The notes: generated by a model from the letters alone, not told the origin. DNA of 64,000 nucleotides from JALYNX01 sp963724825 (GCA_963724825.1 CAVRWT010000001.1:129289-193288), one strand, 5' to 3'; positions 27,284 to 35,676 are shown, counted from the first letter of the stretch. Made by a program: numbers and translations.

Positions 27284-27829
27284 ATGGCCCAGGAGCAAAG
27301 CCAGTACGACGAGCGGGTGATCCAGATCAACCGCGTCGCCAAGGTGGTCAAGGGTGGTCGCCGTTTCAGCTTCACCGCTTTGGTCGTCGTTGGTGACGGC
27401 AACGGCAAAGTTGGGATCGGATACGGCAAGGCCAAAGAGGTCCCGGCTGCCATCCAGAAGGGGATGGAGAGCGCCCGGCGAGCGATGGTCAGCATCGCCA
27501 TGGCCGGCCAGACCGTGGTCCACACCACGACCGGCGAACATGGCGCCTCAAAGGTGCTGGTCAAGCCGGCCGCACCCGGAACCGGTGTCATCGCCGGCGG
27601 AGCCGTACGCCAGATTCTCGAGGCGGCCGGCGTCAAGGACGCCCTCGCCAAGTCGCTTGGCTCGCCGACCCATCTCAATGTGGCGAAGGCGGCGATGAAT
27701 GCCCTCACCAACCAGCGTCGCCCCGACGAGGTTGCCCGGCTCCGCGGGAAGCAGGCCGAGGACATCGTGCCTCCCGGGCTGCTGGCTGCCTACAGAGGCA
27801 CGGAATCACTCCGTGCCCACACCAAGTGA
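27284..27829 (+). CDS. rpsE: 30S ribosomal protein S5
   Basis: 181 residues. The start MAQEQSQYDERVIQINRVAK is preferred over an in-frame upstream start inside rplR. GGRRFSFTALVVVGDGNGKV and GSPTHLNVAKAAMNALTNQR are conserved. It contributes to mRNA entry and decoding accuracy. Confidence 0.98.
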   Translation: MAQEQSQYDERVIQINRVAKVVKGGRRFSFTALVVVGDGNGKVGIGYGKAKEVPAAIQKGMESARRAMVSIAMAGQTVVHTTTGEHGASKVLVKPAAPGTGVIAGGAVRQILEAAGVKDALAKSLGSPTHLNVAKAAMNALTNQRRPDEVARLRGKQAEDIVPPGLLAAYRGTESLRAHTK

Positions 27830-27837
27830 GCTCGGCG

Positions 27838-28023
27838 ATGGCAACCAAGACAGTGAAAGTGACTTTGAGGCGATCTGTGATCGGTGAGAAGCCCAAGACA
27901 AGGGCGACGGTCGAGTCTCTCGGCCTGCGCAAGCTCAACCAAACCCGGGAGCACACGGACACCCCGACTCTGCGCGGGATGCTGCACAGCGTTCGACATC
28001 TGGTGGAAGTGGAAGAGGTCTGA
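27838..28023 (+). CDS. rpmD: 50S ribosomal protein L30
   Basis: 61 residues from ATG at 27838 (a GTG at 27826 overlapping the rpsE stop is possible). KVTLRRSVIGEKPKTRATVE and LGLRKLNQTREHTDTPTLRG are typical of L30. rplO begins 2 nt after its stop. Confidence 0.96.
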   Translation: MATKTVKVTLRRSVIGEKPKTRATVESLGLRKLNQTREHTDTPTLRGMLHSVRHLVEVEEV

Positions 28024-28025
28024 AG

Positions 28026-28484
28026 ATGACTGACGAGAAGAAACAACTGAAACTGCACGACCTCAAGCCGGCACCCGGCTCCAAGAAGGAGCGGATTCGG
28101 GTGGGCCGTGGCGAAGGCGGGCGCCGGGGGAAGACCGCTGGTCGTGGCACCAAGGGGCTCAAGGCTCGTAACACCTTGCGTCCTGGGTTCGAAGGTGGTC
28201 AGACCGCCCTTGCGATGCGCCTGCCCAAGCTTCCCGGGTTCAAGAACCCGAACAAGGAAGAGTTCGCAATCGTGAACCTGGCAGCCCTCGACACCTTCGA
28301 TGCGGGCAGCGAAGTCACCCCCGAGGAGCTCCGGAACCGGGGCATGATCCGGCACAAGGGCCGGGTGAAGGTTTTGGCGCAGGGGGAGATCGGGAAGGCC
28401 CTCACGGTCAAGGCCCACGCTTTCAGTGCGGCGGCACGCGCCAAGATTGAAGCGGCCGGAGGGACTGTCGAGGTCATCTCATGA
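28026..28484 (+). CDS. rplO: 50S ribosomal protein L15
   Basis: 152 residues: LHDLKPAPGSKKERIRVGRG, the Gly/Arg-rich GRRGKTAGRGTKGLKAR, and the C-terminal VKAHAFSAAARAKIEAAGGT. It is an early 50S assembly protein. A 106-nt spacer with inverted heptads precedes secY. Confidence 0.98.
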   Translation: MTDEKKQLKLHDLKPAPGSKKERIRVGRGEGGRRGKTAGRGTKGLKARNTLRPGFEGGQTALAMRLPKLPGFKNPNKEEFAIVNLAALDTFDAGSEVTPEELRNRGMIRHKGRVKVLAQGEIGKALTVKAHAFSAAARAKIEAAGGTVEVIS

Positions 28485-28487
28485 ACG

Positions 28488-28552
28488 CTCTCCGTTATCC
28501 GTTCTCCGTTTTCCGTCACGGATTACGGATAACGGAACACGGACAACCGACC
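28488..28552 (+). repeat. Inverted heptad-repeat hairpin between rplO and secY
   Basis: TCCGTTA, TCCGTTC, TCCGTTT and TCCG lead into a 2-nt turn (near 28517) and the complementary series CGGATTA, CGGATAA, CGGAACA, CGGACAA. The arms form a long imperfect hairpin in which the invariant CCG/CGG triplets pair and mismatches sit at the variable positions. It occupies most of the spacer. Confidence 0.7.
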
Positions 28553-28590
28553 ACCTAAGACGAGATCCAAGACAGAATCAAGACTTCAAA

Positions 28591-29909
28591 ATGCTCACCA
28601 TTTACCGCAACATGTTCAAGGTCCCGGATCTCCGGGCCAAGATCCTGTTCACACTGGCGATGTTCGGTGTCTACCGGTTGGGATGCACCATCCCGGTCCC
28701 CGGAATCGACCTCCAGGCCGTCGAGCTCTTCCAGTCCCAGCAGGAGGCGGGTGGCATCTACGGTCTCCTCAACCTGTTCTCGGGTGGGGCACTGGAGTCC
28801 TTCTCGGTGTTCTCGTTGGGGATCATCCCCTACATCACGGCGTCGATCATCCTTCAGCTGCTGACAGTCGTGATCCCCAAGTTGCAGGCCCTCCAGGATG
28901 AGGGTGAGTCCGGGCGCAAGGTGATCACGCAATGGACCCGTTACCTGACGGTGATCCTTGCCCTGATCCAGTCCACCAGCTTCACCTATCTCTTCCATGT
29001 CGGTCGGTTCACCAACGGCATCGACCTGATCCCGAACTACTCGACCGGTCGGGTGATCCTGGTTGTGCTGACGATGACTGCTGGAACCGCGATGGTGATG
29101 TGGCTCGGTGAGCTGATCACCCAGCGCGGGGTTGGCAACGGGATGTCGCTGATCATCTTTGTTTCGATTCTCAGCCAGTTCCCATTCATCTTCGGCCAGA
29201 TCTGGGGTCAGACCGTGGCTGCCAACCTCCCCATCCGGTTCATCGTGGTGGTGGCCGTATTCCTGGTCATGATCGGCGCCATCATCTACGTCGACCAGGC
29301 CCAGCGCCGGATACCGATCCAATTCGCGAAGCGGGTTCGGGGTCGCCGGGTGATGGGTGGTCAGTCGACATACATCCCGCTCAAGGTCAACACCGCGGGC
29401 GTGATCCCGGTCATCTTCGCCACCTCGGTCCTGCTCATTCCTTCGCTGATCATCACCGCCATCCCGTCGGATGCGGCTTGGGTGCAGTCGATCTACAACT
29501 GGATCAACGGCAATCTCGGCGGCAGCAGAGGAAGTGGTGTGAGCTGGTGGTACATCCTGATCCTCTTCTGCTCTGATCATCTTCTTCACCTACTTCTACA
29601 CGGCGATCCAGTTCGACCCTGAGAAGCAGGCGGAGATGATCCAGCGTCAGGGCGGATTCGTTCCCGGGGTACGCCCCGGGCGGCAGACTTCCAAGCATCT
29701 GGCTTTCATCCTCAATCGGATCACCCTGCCCGGGATCGATCTTCCTGGCGACGATTGCGATCCTCCCCGCGATCGCCGGGGCGGTTTGGAACATCTCCAT
29801 CGCCTTCTCCGGGGTGTCGATCCTGATCGTGGTCGGGGTGGCACTCGAGACCATGAAGCAGATCGAGTCCCAGCTGACGATGAGGAACTACGAAGGGATT
29901 CTGACGTGA
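28591..29909 (+). CDS. secY: Protein translocase subunit SecY (two frame breaks)
   Basis: About 438 residues when two +1 breaks are corrected. It is the central channel of the Sec translocon, with ten membrane helices. The first frame runs from MLTIYRNMFKVPDLRAKILF to WWYILILFCS. Near 29573 the protein continues one frame over as IIFFTYFYTAIQFDPEKQAE. Near 29737 a second shift gives LPGSIFLATIAILPAIAGAV through to MRNYEGILT and a stop at 29909. The natural length (1317 nt) is recovered exactly, so two inserted bases in the sequence are the likely cause. Confidence 0.95.
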
Positions 29910-29920
29910 GGTGGGGGTGG

Positions 29921-30055
29921 GGCGGTAGCACCGGCCGACCGGCGTCTGTTTGCCCATCGGCTCAAAGACCAGCAAGCACACAGCTGGAGTTAGTCCCAGG
30001 CCGGGCTGAGGCCGTCGAAGTCACCGGAGACTGTCGGGCAAAGTCGGCCGGCAAT
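29921..30055 (+). ncRNA. Structured intercistronic element, copy 2 (secY-adk)
   Basis: GGCGGTAGCA (29921-29930), P1 CCGGCCGAC (29931-29939), bulge CGGCGTCTG (29940-29948), P2 TTTGCCC (29949-29955), variable arm, P2' GGGCAAA (30036-30042), P1' GTCGGCCGG (30043-30051), CAAT. It starts 11 nt after the secY stop and ends 4 nt before the adk ATG. No separate SD is visible for adk, so the element may control its translation. Confidence 0.78.
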
Positions 30056-30059
30056 CAAG

Positions 30060-30620
30060 ATGAGGCTCCTGTTCATTGGTCCTCCTGGCGCAGGCAAGGG
30101 GACCCAGGCCAGCCGTGTTGCGATGCAGCTTGGGGTTCCCCACGTGTCCACCGGCGAGATGTTCCGAGAGCAAGCCGCGGCCGGCACCGAGTTGGGCCGG
30201 AAGGTCCAGGCGATCATGGCGGCCGGCGAGTACGTGCCCGACGAGCTCACCGTGGCCATGCTCGAACAGCGCTTGGCCGAGGCTGACGCCGCAGCAGGTT
30301 TCATCCTCGACGGCTTCCCGCGAACCGGTGGTCAGGTGGCAGCTCTTGACTCCCTGATCGGCGACGATGGGCTTGACGGAGTGGTCGTCTTCGAAGTCGA
30401 TGAAGATGAGCTGGCGCGACGTCTTCTCACCCGGGGCCGTGCGGATGACACCGAGGAGACGATCAGAAACCGATTCCGTGTCTTTCGGGACCAAACCGCT
30501 CCACTGCTCGAGATCTATGGCGACCGGGGCCTGCTCATCTCCGTCGACGGGATGGGTGACATCGACGAGGTGACGGAGCGGATTCTGACCGCCCTCGGTG
30601 ATCACGGGCTGAAGCAATGA
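30060..30620 (+). CDS. adk: Adenylate kinase, short-lid form
   Basis: 186 residues. P-loop GPPGAGKGTQ at residues 7-16, the NMP-binding region HVSTGEMFR and LDGFPRT are present. The lid is the short type (RLLTRGRADDTEETIRNRF), without the zinc-finger insertion. It interconverts 2 ADP with ATP and AMP. Immediately upstream is the structured element; it overlaps map by 4 nt. Confidence 0.97.
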   Translation: MRLLFIGPPGAGKGTQASRVAMQLGVPHVSTGEMFREQAAAGTELGRKVQAIMAAGEYVPDELTVAMLEQRLAEADAAAGFILDGFPRTGGQVAALDSLIGDDGLDGVVVFEVDEDELARRLLTRGRADDTEETIRNRFRVFRDQTAPLLEIYGDRGLLISVDGMGDIDEVTERILTALGDHGLKQ

Positions 30621-31408
30621 TCACGATCAAGAGCAGGCGGGAGTTCGCCAAGATGCAAGTGGCGGGCGCCGCGGTGGCTGCTGTCCTCCAAGCCGTTCGA
30701 GAGGCTGCTGCCCCCGGGGTGAGCCTCATCGAACTCGATGAGATTGGCGCCCGGATCATCGCGGATCGCGGCTGCACCGCGTCCTTCCTGGGTTACAACG
30801 GTTACCCGAAGAGCCTCTGTCTTTCACCGAACGACGTCATCGTCCATGGGATTCCCACCGAGTATCGCCTCAAGGATGGCGACATCCTCTCGGTCGATGC
30901 CGGAGCGATTTTCGAGGGCTTTCACGGTGACGCCGCGTTCACGATGCCAATCGGAACGGCGGAGCCTGCGGCGCAAAGTCTGATCGAGGCCACCGAGGGG
31001 GCGCTGTGGGCGGGGATCTCGTCAGTTCAAAAGGGACATCATGTCGGGGACATCGGGGCAACAGTGGCGGCCATTGGCGAAGCCCACGGTTACGGAATCG
31101 TGGAGGAATACGTGGGCCATGGGATCGGTCGTCAGATGCACGAAGAACCTCAGGTTCCCAACTACGGGACGCCCGGGCGAGGGTTGAAGCTTCGCACCGG
31201 GATGGCGTTGTGCATCGAGCCGATGTTCAACATTGGCAGCCGGCACACCAAGGTCGACGCCGACGGATGGACTGTTCGCACCCAGGATGGCTCCCTCTCC
31301 GCCCATTTCGAGCACACGGTTTGCGTGACACCGGACGGAGTTCAGGTGTTCACCGCGGCCGAGGAGCCGCTGATGGTCGAATTTGAGCAGAGTGCGACCC
31401 ATGGTTAG
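30617..31408 (+). CDS. map: Methionine aminopeptidase type I
   Basis: 263 residues. Metal ligands and substrate histidines are in VDAGAIFEGFHGDAAFT, GHGIGRQMHEEP, the glutamate of CIEPMF and the last glutamate in HFEHTVCVT. It removes initiator methionine. Coupled to adk by a 4-nt overlap. Confidence 0.97.
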   Translation: MITIKSRREFAKMQVAGAAVAAVLQAVREAAAPGVSLIELDEIGARIIADRGCTASFLGYNGYPKSLCLSPNDVIVHGIPTEYRLKDGDILSVDAGAIFEGFHGDAAFTMPIGTAEPAAQSLIEATEGALWAGISSVQKGHHVGDIGATVAAIGEAHGYGIVEEYVGHGIGRQMHEEPQVPNYGTPGRGLKLRTGMALCIEPMFNIGSRHTKVDADGWTVRTQDGSLSAHFEHTVCVTPDGVQVFTAAEEPLMVEFEQSATHG

Positions 31409-31603
31409 CATTACATCGTCTACCCGACCTGTTTCGAACGGGTTCGGAGATGCCCAGGACACACAGTCCCTCTTTCCCGATTCGCAGGGCAAGGGCTGGT
31501 TTGTGGACTGGGAAACACTCGCGCACGCCTCGGGGGTCAAACCCGGGCCTGGGGCCGGTTCCACGGACCCCAAGTGCGCGACACCGAAGTTTTGGAGTTG
31601 ATG
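31409..31603 (+). other. 195-nt gap between map and rpmJ without a recognised gene
   Basis: infA normally lies here in actinobacteria, but none of the three forward frames resembles IF-1. A 72-codon open frame (31383-31601) has no recognisable features and overlaps map. I see no clear promoter or strong hairpin. GGAG at 31594-31597 probably serves rpmJ. Confidence 0.6.
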
Positions 31604-31717
31604 ATGAAGGTTCGACCTTCCACCAAGAAAATGTGCGAGAAGTGCCGGATCATCCGGCGCCATGGTCGCGTTTGGGTCATCTGCCCCAACCCCCGTCACA
31701 AGCAACGGCAAGGATGA
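31604..31717 (+). CDS. rpmJ: 50S ribosomal protein L36
   Basis: 37 residues: MKVRPSTKKMCEKCRIIRRH then GRVWVICPNPRHKQRQG. Zinc ligands are the two Cys of CEKC, the Cys of ICPNP and the His of PRHKQ. An ATG just upstream (31601) would add one Met. rpsM starts 5 nt after. Confidence 0.97.
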   Translation: MKVRPSTKKMCEKCRIIRRHGRVWVICPNPRHKQRQG

Positions 31718-31722
31718 TCTGA

Positions 31723-32100
31723 GTGGCACGTATTGCAGGAGTCGACCTCCCGAGAGACAAGCGACTCGAAATCGGCCTGACTTACATCTACGGAATCGGC
31801 CTCACCCGTGCGCAGAAGATCTGCGCCGACACCGAAGTCGATCCCGACACCCGCATCCGCCAGCTGACCGACGACGAAGTGACCCGGATCAGGCGCTACA
31901 TCGAGGCGACCTTCCAGGTCGAAGGTGACCTGCGCCGCGAAGTCCAACAGAACATCAAGAGAAAAATCGAGATCGGCAGCTATCAGGGAATCCGCCATCG
32001 TCGCGGATTGCCGGTACGCGGTCAGCGGACACATACCAATGCCAGGAGCCGCAAGGGCCGTCGGGTCGCTATTGCCGGCAAGAAAAAAGTGACGAAGTAG
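31723..32100 (+). CDS. rpsM: 30S ribosomal protein S13
   Basis: 125 residues from GTG. MARIAGVDLPRDKRLEIGLT, YIYGIGLTRAQKIC and the C-terminal RGLPVRGQRTHTNARSRKGR are typical. It forms bridge B1 and contacts the P-site tRNA. Confidence 0.98.
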   Translation: MARIAGVDLPRDKRLEIGLTYIYGIGLTRAQKICADTEVDPDTRIRQLTDDEVTRIRRYIEATFQVEGDLRREVQQNIKRKIEIGSYQGIRHRRGLPVRGQRTHTNARSRKGRRVAIAGKKKVTK

Positions 32101-32110
32101 GAGTCTTTAG

Positions 32111-32506
32111 GTGGCGAAGCAGCAGGGAGCGAAGCGGGTTCGGAGACGAGAGCGTAAGAACATCTCGCACGGACAGGCCCATATCAAGGCCAGCTTCAAC
32201 AACACGATCATCAACATCACCGACCAGACCGGGGCGTCCGTCGCATGGACCTCGGGCGGTTCGGTGGGATTCAAAGGGTCGAGGAAGTCGACTCCGTACG
32301 CGGCCCAGGTCGCGGCCGAAGAGGCTGCCCGCCGTGCCGGTGAGCACGGGATCCGCAAGCTGGATGTCATCGTCAGCGGCACCGGCTCCGGTCGTGACAC
32401 TGCGGTTCGAACCCTGCAAAACATGGGCATGGAAGTCACCTGGGTCCGCGACGTGACTCCGATCCCCCACAACGGTTGTCGTCCCAAGAAACGCAGGCGT
32501 GGCTGA
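32111..32506 (+). CDS. rpsK: 30S ribosomal protein S11
   Basis: 131 residues from GTG. HIKASFNNTIINITDQTGAS, GSRKSTPYAAQVAAEEAAR and the C-terminal VTPIPHNGCRPKKRRRG are conserved. The stop overlaps rpsD. Confidence 0.98.
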   Translation: MAKQQGAKRVRRRERKNISHGQAHIKASFNNTIINITDQTGASVAWTSGGSVGFKGSRKSTPYAAQVAAEEAARRAGEHGIRKLDVIVSGTGSGRDTAVRTLQNMGMEVTWVRDVTPIPHNGCRPKKRRRG

Positions 32507-33111
32507 TGGGTCGTTACACAGGTCCCCGCCACAAGGCATGCCGCCGGGCACGCACCCCGCTTTGCCAGTCGAAGCGCTGCCCGGTCGATCGTCGCCCCTA
32601 TCCGCCTGGCGAGCACGGCCGTGGCCGCATCCGTGAGAGCGACTATCTGATCCAGCTCCGCGAGAAGCAGAAGCTGCGTTCGATGTATGGCGTTCTCGAG
32701 CGGCAATTCCGCCGCTACTACGAGGAGGCCGCTCGCCGCCCAGGCATCACCGGTGAGAACCTGCTCCGTTTGTTGGAGCAGCGCCTCGACAATGTCGTCT
32801 GGCGCTCCGGTCTCGCAGCAACACGTCCCCAGGCCCGCCAGCTCGTGAATCACGGGCATTTCCGGGTCAACGGGAGGAAGGTCGACATCGCGTCCTATCA
32901 AGTCCGGCCGGGTGACGTCGTCACCATCAAGGATGCGAGCCGGGACAGCATCGTCATCCAGCACGCCGTGGACACCCAGGGCCGCGAGGCTCCGGCCTGG
33001 CTCTCGGTCGACCTCGGTGAGCGGAAGGTGGCCGTGACGGATCAGCCCAGACGGGACCAGATCGACACGGACATAAATGAACAGTTGATCGTCGAGCTCT
33101 ACTCGAAGTGA
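32506..33111 (+). CDS. rpsD: 30S ribosomal protein S4
   Basis: 201 residues: MGRYTGPRHKACRRARTPLC, KQKLRSMYGVLERQFRRYYE and the S4 RNA-binding domain RLDNVVWRSGLAATRPQARQ. The N-terminal Cys cluster (C..C...C) may bind zinc. S4 initiates 30S body assembly and can regulate the alpha operon. Confidence 0.98.
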   Translation: MGRYTGPRHKACRRARTPLCQSKRCPVDRRPYPPGEHGRGRIRESDYLIQLREKQKLRSMYGVLERQFRRYYEEAARRPGITGENLLRLLEQRLDNVVWRSGLAATRPQARQLVNHGHFRVNGRKVDIASYQVRPGDVVTIKDASRDSIVIQHAVDTQGREAPAWLSVDLGERKVAVTDQPRRDQIDTDINEQLIVELYSK

Positions 33112-33120
33112 GGTAATCCT

Positions 33121-34065
33121 TTGTTGATCGTCCAGCGCCCCCAGATCGAAGAGGAATCGATCTCAGATACCAGATCCAAGATCGTGGTCGAACCGTTGGA
33201 GCCAGGCTTCGGCTACACGCTCGGCAACACGCTTCGCCGCACCCTGCTTTCCCGCATCCCGGGTGCCGCAGTCACCTCGATTCGGATTGAAGGAGTCGAG
33301 CACGAGTTCTCGACCATTCCCGGGGTCGTGGAGGATGTCGTTGACATCATCCTCAACATCAAGCGGGTTGTGGTCCGGATGGCCGGCACCGACACCGAGG
33401 TGATTCATCTCACCGCCAAGGGTGCCGGTGAGGTCAAGGCCGGTGACATTCGGCTCCCCGCAGGAGTGGAAATCGTCAACCCCGAAATGCACATTGCAAC
33501 GATGAGTGCGAGCGGCCGCCTCGAGATGGAGCTGACCGTCGCTCCGGGCGTCGGTTACCGCAGCGCCGATTCGAACAAGGGCTCGGTCTCAACGATCGGG
33601 GTGATCCCGGTCGACTCGATCTTCTCCCCGGTTCGGAAGGTCTCCTATCGGGTGGAGAACACCCAGGTGGGCCAGATGACCAACTTCGATCGGCTGGTTC
33701 TCGACGTCGAGACCAACGGCGCCGTTGACCCCGGTGAGGCCGTCTCGTCTGCAGGCAAGACCTTGCGTGAGCTGATGGGCCTGTTCGCCGACATCGGTGA
33801 GGGCCAAGGGCTCGAATTGGGTGACGTCCAGACCGAGCACGCTGGGTTCCCGGAGAAGGAACTGCCCATCGAGGCATTGGATCTCTCCGAGCGTCCCCGC
33901 AACTGTCTGCGCCGCGCCCAGATCAAGACCGTTGGCGAGCTCATCGAGCGGACGTCCGACGACCTGTTGAACATCACCAACTTCGGTCAGAAGAGCCTCG
34001 AAGAAGTCACCGCCAAGCTCGACGAGCTCGGGCTCAGCCTGGCAGACGCCACCGGCGGTTCCTGA
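33121..34065 (+). CDS. rpoA: RNA polymerase alpha subunit
   Basis: 314 residues from TTG, with GAGG six bases upstream. The N-terminal assembly domain (FGYTLGNTLRRTLLSRIPGA) and the C-terminal HhH domain that binds UP elements (LSERPRNCLRRAQIKTVGEL, NFGQKSLEEV) are both complete. Overlaps rplQ by one base. Confidence 0.98.
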   Translation: MLIVQRPQIEEESISDTRSKIVVEPLEPGFGYTLGNTLRRTLLSRIPGAAVTSIRIEGVEHEFSTIPGVVEDVVDIILNIKRVVVRMAGTDTEVIHLTAKGAGEVKAGDIRLPAGVEIVNPEMHIATMSASGRLEMELTVAPGVGYRSADSNKGSVSTIGVIPVDSIFSPVRKVSYRVENTQVGQMTNFDRLVLDVETNGAVDPGEAVSSAGKTLRELMGLFADIGEGQGLELGDVQTEHAGFPEKELPIEALDLSERPRNCLRRAQIKTVGELIERTSDDLLNITNFGQKSLEEVTAKLDELGLSLADATGGS

Positions 34066-34415
34066 TGCCCCGTCCCCGCAAGGGCGCCCGGCTCGGAGGC
34101 TCGCCCTCCCATGAGCGCAAACTCCTCGCCAACCTGGCGACGGACCTGTTCATGCACGAGAAGGTGACCACCACCCTGCCCCGGGCGAAGGCGGTCCGAC
34201 CACTCGCCGAGAAGCTGATCACCACGGCCCGAAAGGGCGACCTGCACTCCAAGCGGACTGTGTTGCGCACCATTCGAAGCCGCCAGGCCATGTCGAGACT
34301 GTTCGACGACATCGCCCCTCGTTATGCGGATCGGGCTGGTGGCTACACCCGGATCACCAAGATCGGCCCCCGTCGTGGAGACGGCGCCGAAGAGGCGATA
34401 ATCGAGCTCGTCTAA
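34065..34415 (+). CDS. rplQ: 50S ribosomal protein L17
   Basis: 116 residues: LGGSPSHERKLLANLATDLF, VTTTLPRAKAVRPLAEKLIT and GGYTRITKIGPRRGDGAEEA. Last gene of the alpha operon. A structured element begins 42 nt after its stop. Confidence 0.98.
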   Translation: MPRPRKGARLGGSPSHERKLLANLATDLFMHEKVTTTLPRAKAVRPLAEKLITTARKGDLHSKRTVLRTIRSRQAMSRLFDDIAPRYADRAGGYTRITKIGPRRGDGAEEAIIELV

Positions 34416-34457
34416 TTGCGGGCCGACGAGCGAGTCATTGGATTGACCTTGCGACGA

Positions 34458-34573
34458 GGCGGTAGCTCCGGGCGACCGGCGTCTCGTTCGCCCGAGACTG
34501 TGTCTGGCGCGGAGCTGTTCTCCGAGGCACTTGGACGACTGAGGGTTGGTCTCGGGCGAAGTCGCCCGGCAAT
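34458..34573 (+). ncRNA. Structured intercistronic element, copy 3 (after rplQ)
   Basis: GGCGGTAGCT (34458-34467), P1 CCGGGCGAC (34468-34476), bulge CGGCGTCTC (34477-34485), P2 TTCGCCCGAGAC (34487-34498), variable arm, P2' GTCTCGGGCGAA (34549-34560), P1' GTCGCCCGG (34561-34569), CAAT. P1 differs from copies 1, 2 and 4 at paired positions with compensation, and P2 is extended to 12 bp. It lies 3' of rplQ, before a convergent gene, so it cannot be a leader for the next gene. Confidence 0.78.
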
Positions 34574-34595
34574 AAAAGGTTCGCCCGGCCAGAAA

Positions 34596-35342
34596 TCAGC
34601 GGGCGAGCATCCCGAAGAGGATGCCGATGACCACCAGAACGCCGCCGGCGATAAGGACCTGAGTCGGAGTCACCTTCGCCTTGAGCAGTCGGGCTGCCAG
34701 CACCACGTCCAGCATCGTCACTCCGCCGAGCACCAACAGGATCAGCCCGGCGACCAGGAGAAGGGTTGAGACCAGTGCCGGTGCGAGGATCGCCACCACC
34801 AGCGCGGCAACGACCACCAGCGATCCGCCTTTGGTGAACACCCAGCTCGGCAGCAGGCTGCCAAACATCTTTTCAGCCTTTCCGAGGGCTCGATCAAACG
34901 CTCCTGGTTGCTTCGCGTCCTTGGGCGTTCCTTGCTCGACCTGCGTCGAGGCAGCAATCGGGGTGGTCGAGGCCGACGCCACGACGGGTGCCGGTGCTCC
35001 CTCAGGGCGGGTTGCCGTGCCCTTGGGCGAAGCGGGCTTCGGAGACCTGGACAGCGTGGGCAGCTTGAAAGGCTTGGGCAAGGACACAACGGACTGCTTG
35101 CCGTTCATGCCCGCGGCCGCCTCGAAGGCCGCGCTTTCGCTGAATTGGAGGATCAGCTCCTCGCCTTCTGCGGAGACACGGACGCCTTCGGGCCCTGGGG
35201 TGAGGTCGATGTCGTCCAACGCCCAGTTGCCGATTTCGTGATCGCCGGATGCGACCCGCAGGCGGCCATCGTCGATGTCGACGGTGGCTGGCAGCGAGTT
35301 GGCGTCACCCGGGACCTTCAGGGAAGCACTGAATTGACCCAT
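34596..35342 (-). CDS. Membrane protein of unknown function with N-terminal soluble domain
   Basis: 248 residues. An N-terminal beta-rich domain (about 1-85; MGQFSASLKVPGDANSLPAT, GNWALDDIDLTPGPEGVRVS) is followed by a Pro/Ala/Thr-rich linker. Two or three hydrophobic helices close the protein (VVVAALVVAILAPALVSTLL; VLIAGGVLVVIGILFGMLAR). I do not recognise the family. It is convergent with rplQ and starts a leftward-coded block downstream of two DUF4190-like genes. Confidence 0.65.
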   Translation of the reverse strand: MGQFSASLKVPGDANSLPATVDIDDGRLRVASGDHEIGNWALDDIDLTPGPEGVRVSAEGEELILQFSESAAFEAAAGMNGKQSVVSLPKPFKLPTLSRSPKPASPKGTATRPEGAPAPVVASASTTPIAASTQVEQGTPKDAKQPGAFDRALGKAEKMFGSLLPSWVFTKGGSLVVVAALVVAILAPALVSTLLLVAGLILLVLGGVTMLDVVLAARLLKAKVTPTQVLIAGGVLVVIGILFGMLAR

Positions 35343-35387
35343 AGGGCCATTTATCGGCAGGTTTTGACCCGACTTGCGCGGAAAACC

Positions 35388-35669
35388 TCAGGAAGAAGTA
35401 ACGGCCGCGATCGAGAAAACGGTGAAGAAAAGGATGACACCGATGATTGCAATGCCCAGGAGGACGGTTCCCACGATTCCCAGGATCTTGGCGGCGTTTG
35501 CCGTGCCCCGGTTCTCTGGTGGGCGTCTTCCGGCGTCGATCGCCTGCATCTCCTTGCTGCCCATCGACCAGGCGAACGGACCGAGTATTTGGCAGATGAC
35601 GATTCCGAGGATCCCGAGGACCAACGCCGTGGTCGCCTGACTCTGTTCCGGGTATGGGCTTTGGGTCAT
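35388..35669 (-). CDS. DUF4190-like small membrane protein, paralogue A
   Basis: 93 residues with two hydrophobic segments: TTALVLGILGIVICQILGPF and GIVGTVLLGIAIIGVILFFT. The segment between (AWSMGSKEMQAIDAGRRPPE) is typical of DUF4190 proteins of unknown function. It is about 70 percent identical by eye to the adjacent gene, so the two arose by tandem duplication. Confidence 0.75.
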   Translation of the reverse strand: MTQSPYPEQSQATTALVLGILGIVICQILGPFAWSMGSKEMQAIDAGRRPPENRGTANAAKILGIVGTVLLGIAIIGVILFFTVFSIAAVTSS

Positions 35670-35676
35670 AGGTGAA

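Noticed and set aside
28488..28552. CRISPR array
   Set aside because: The period is 7 bp with no spacers, and no cas genes are nearby.
31383..31601. Hidden infA in the map-rpmJ gap
   Set aside because: The frame does not resemble IF-1 and overlaps map.
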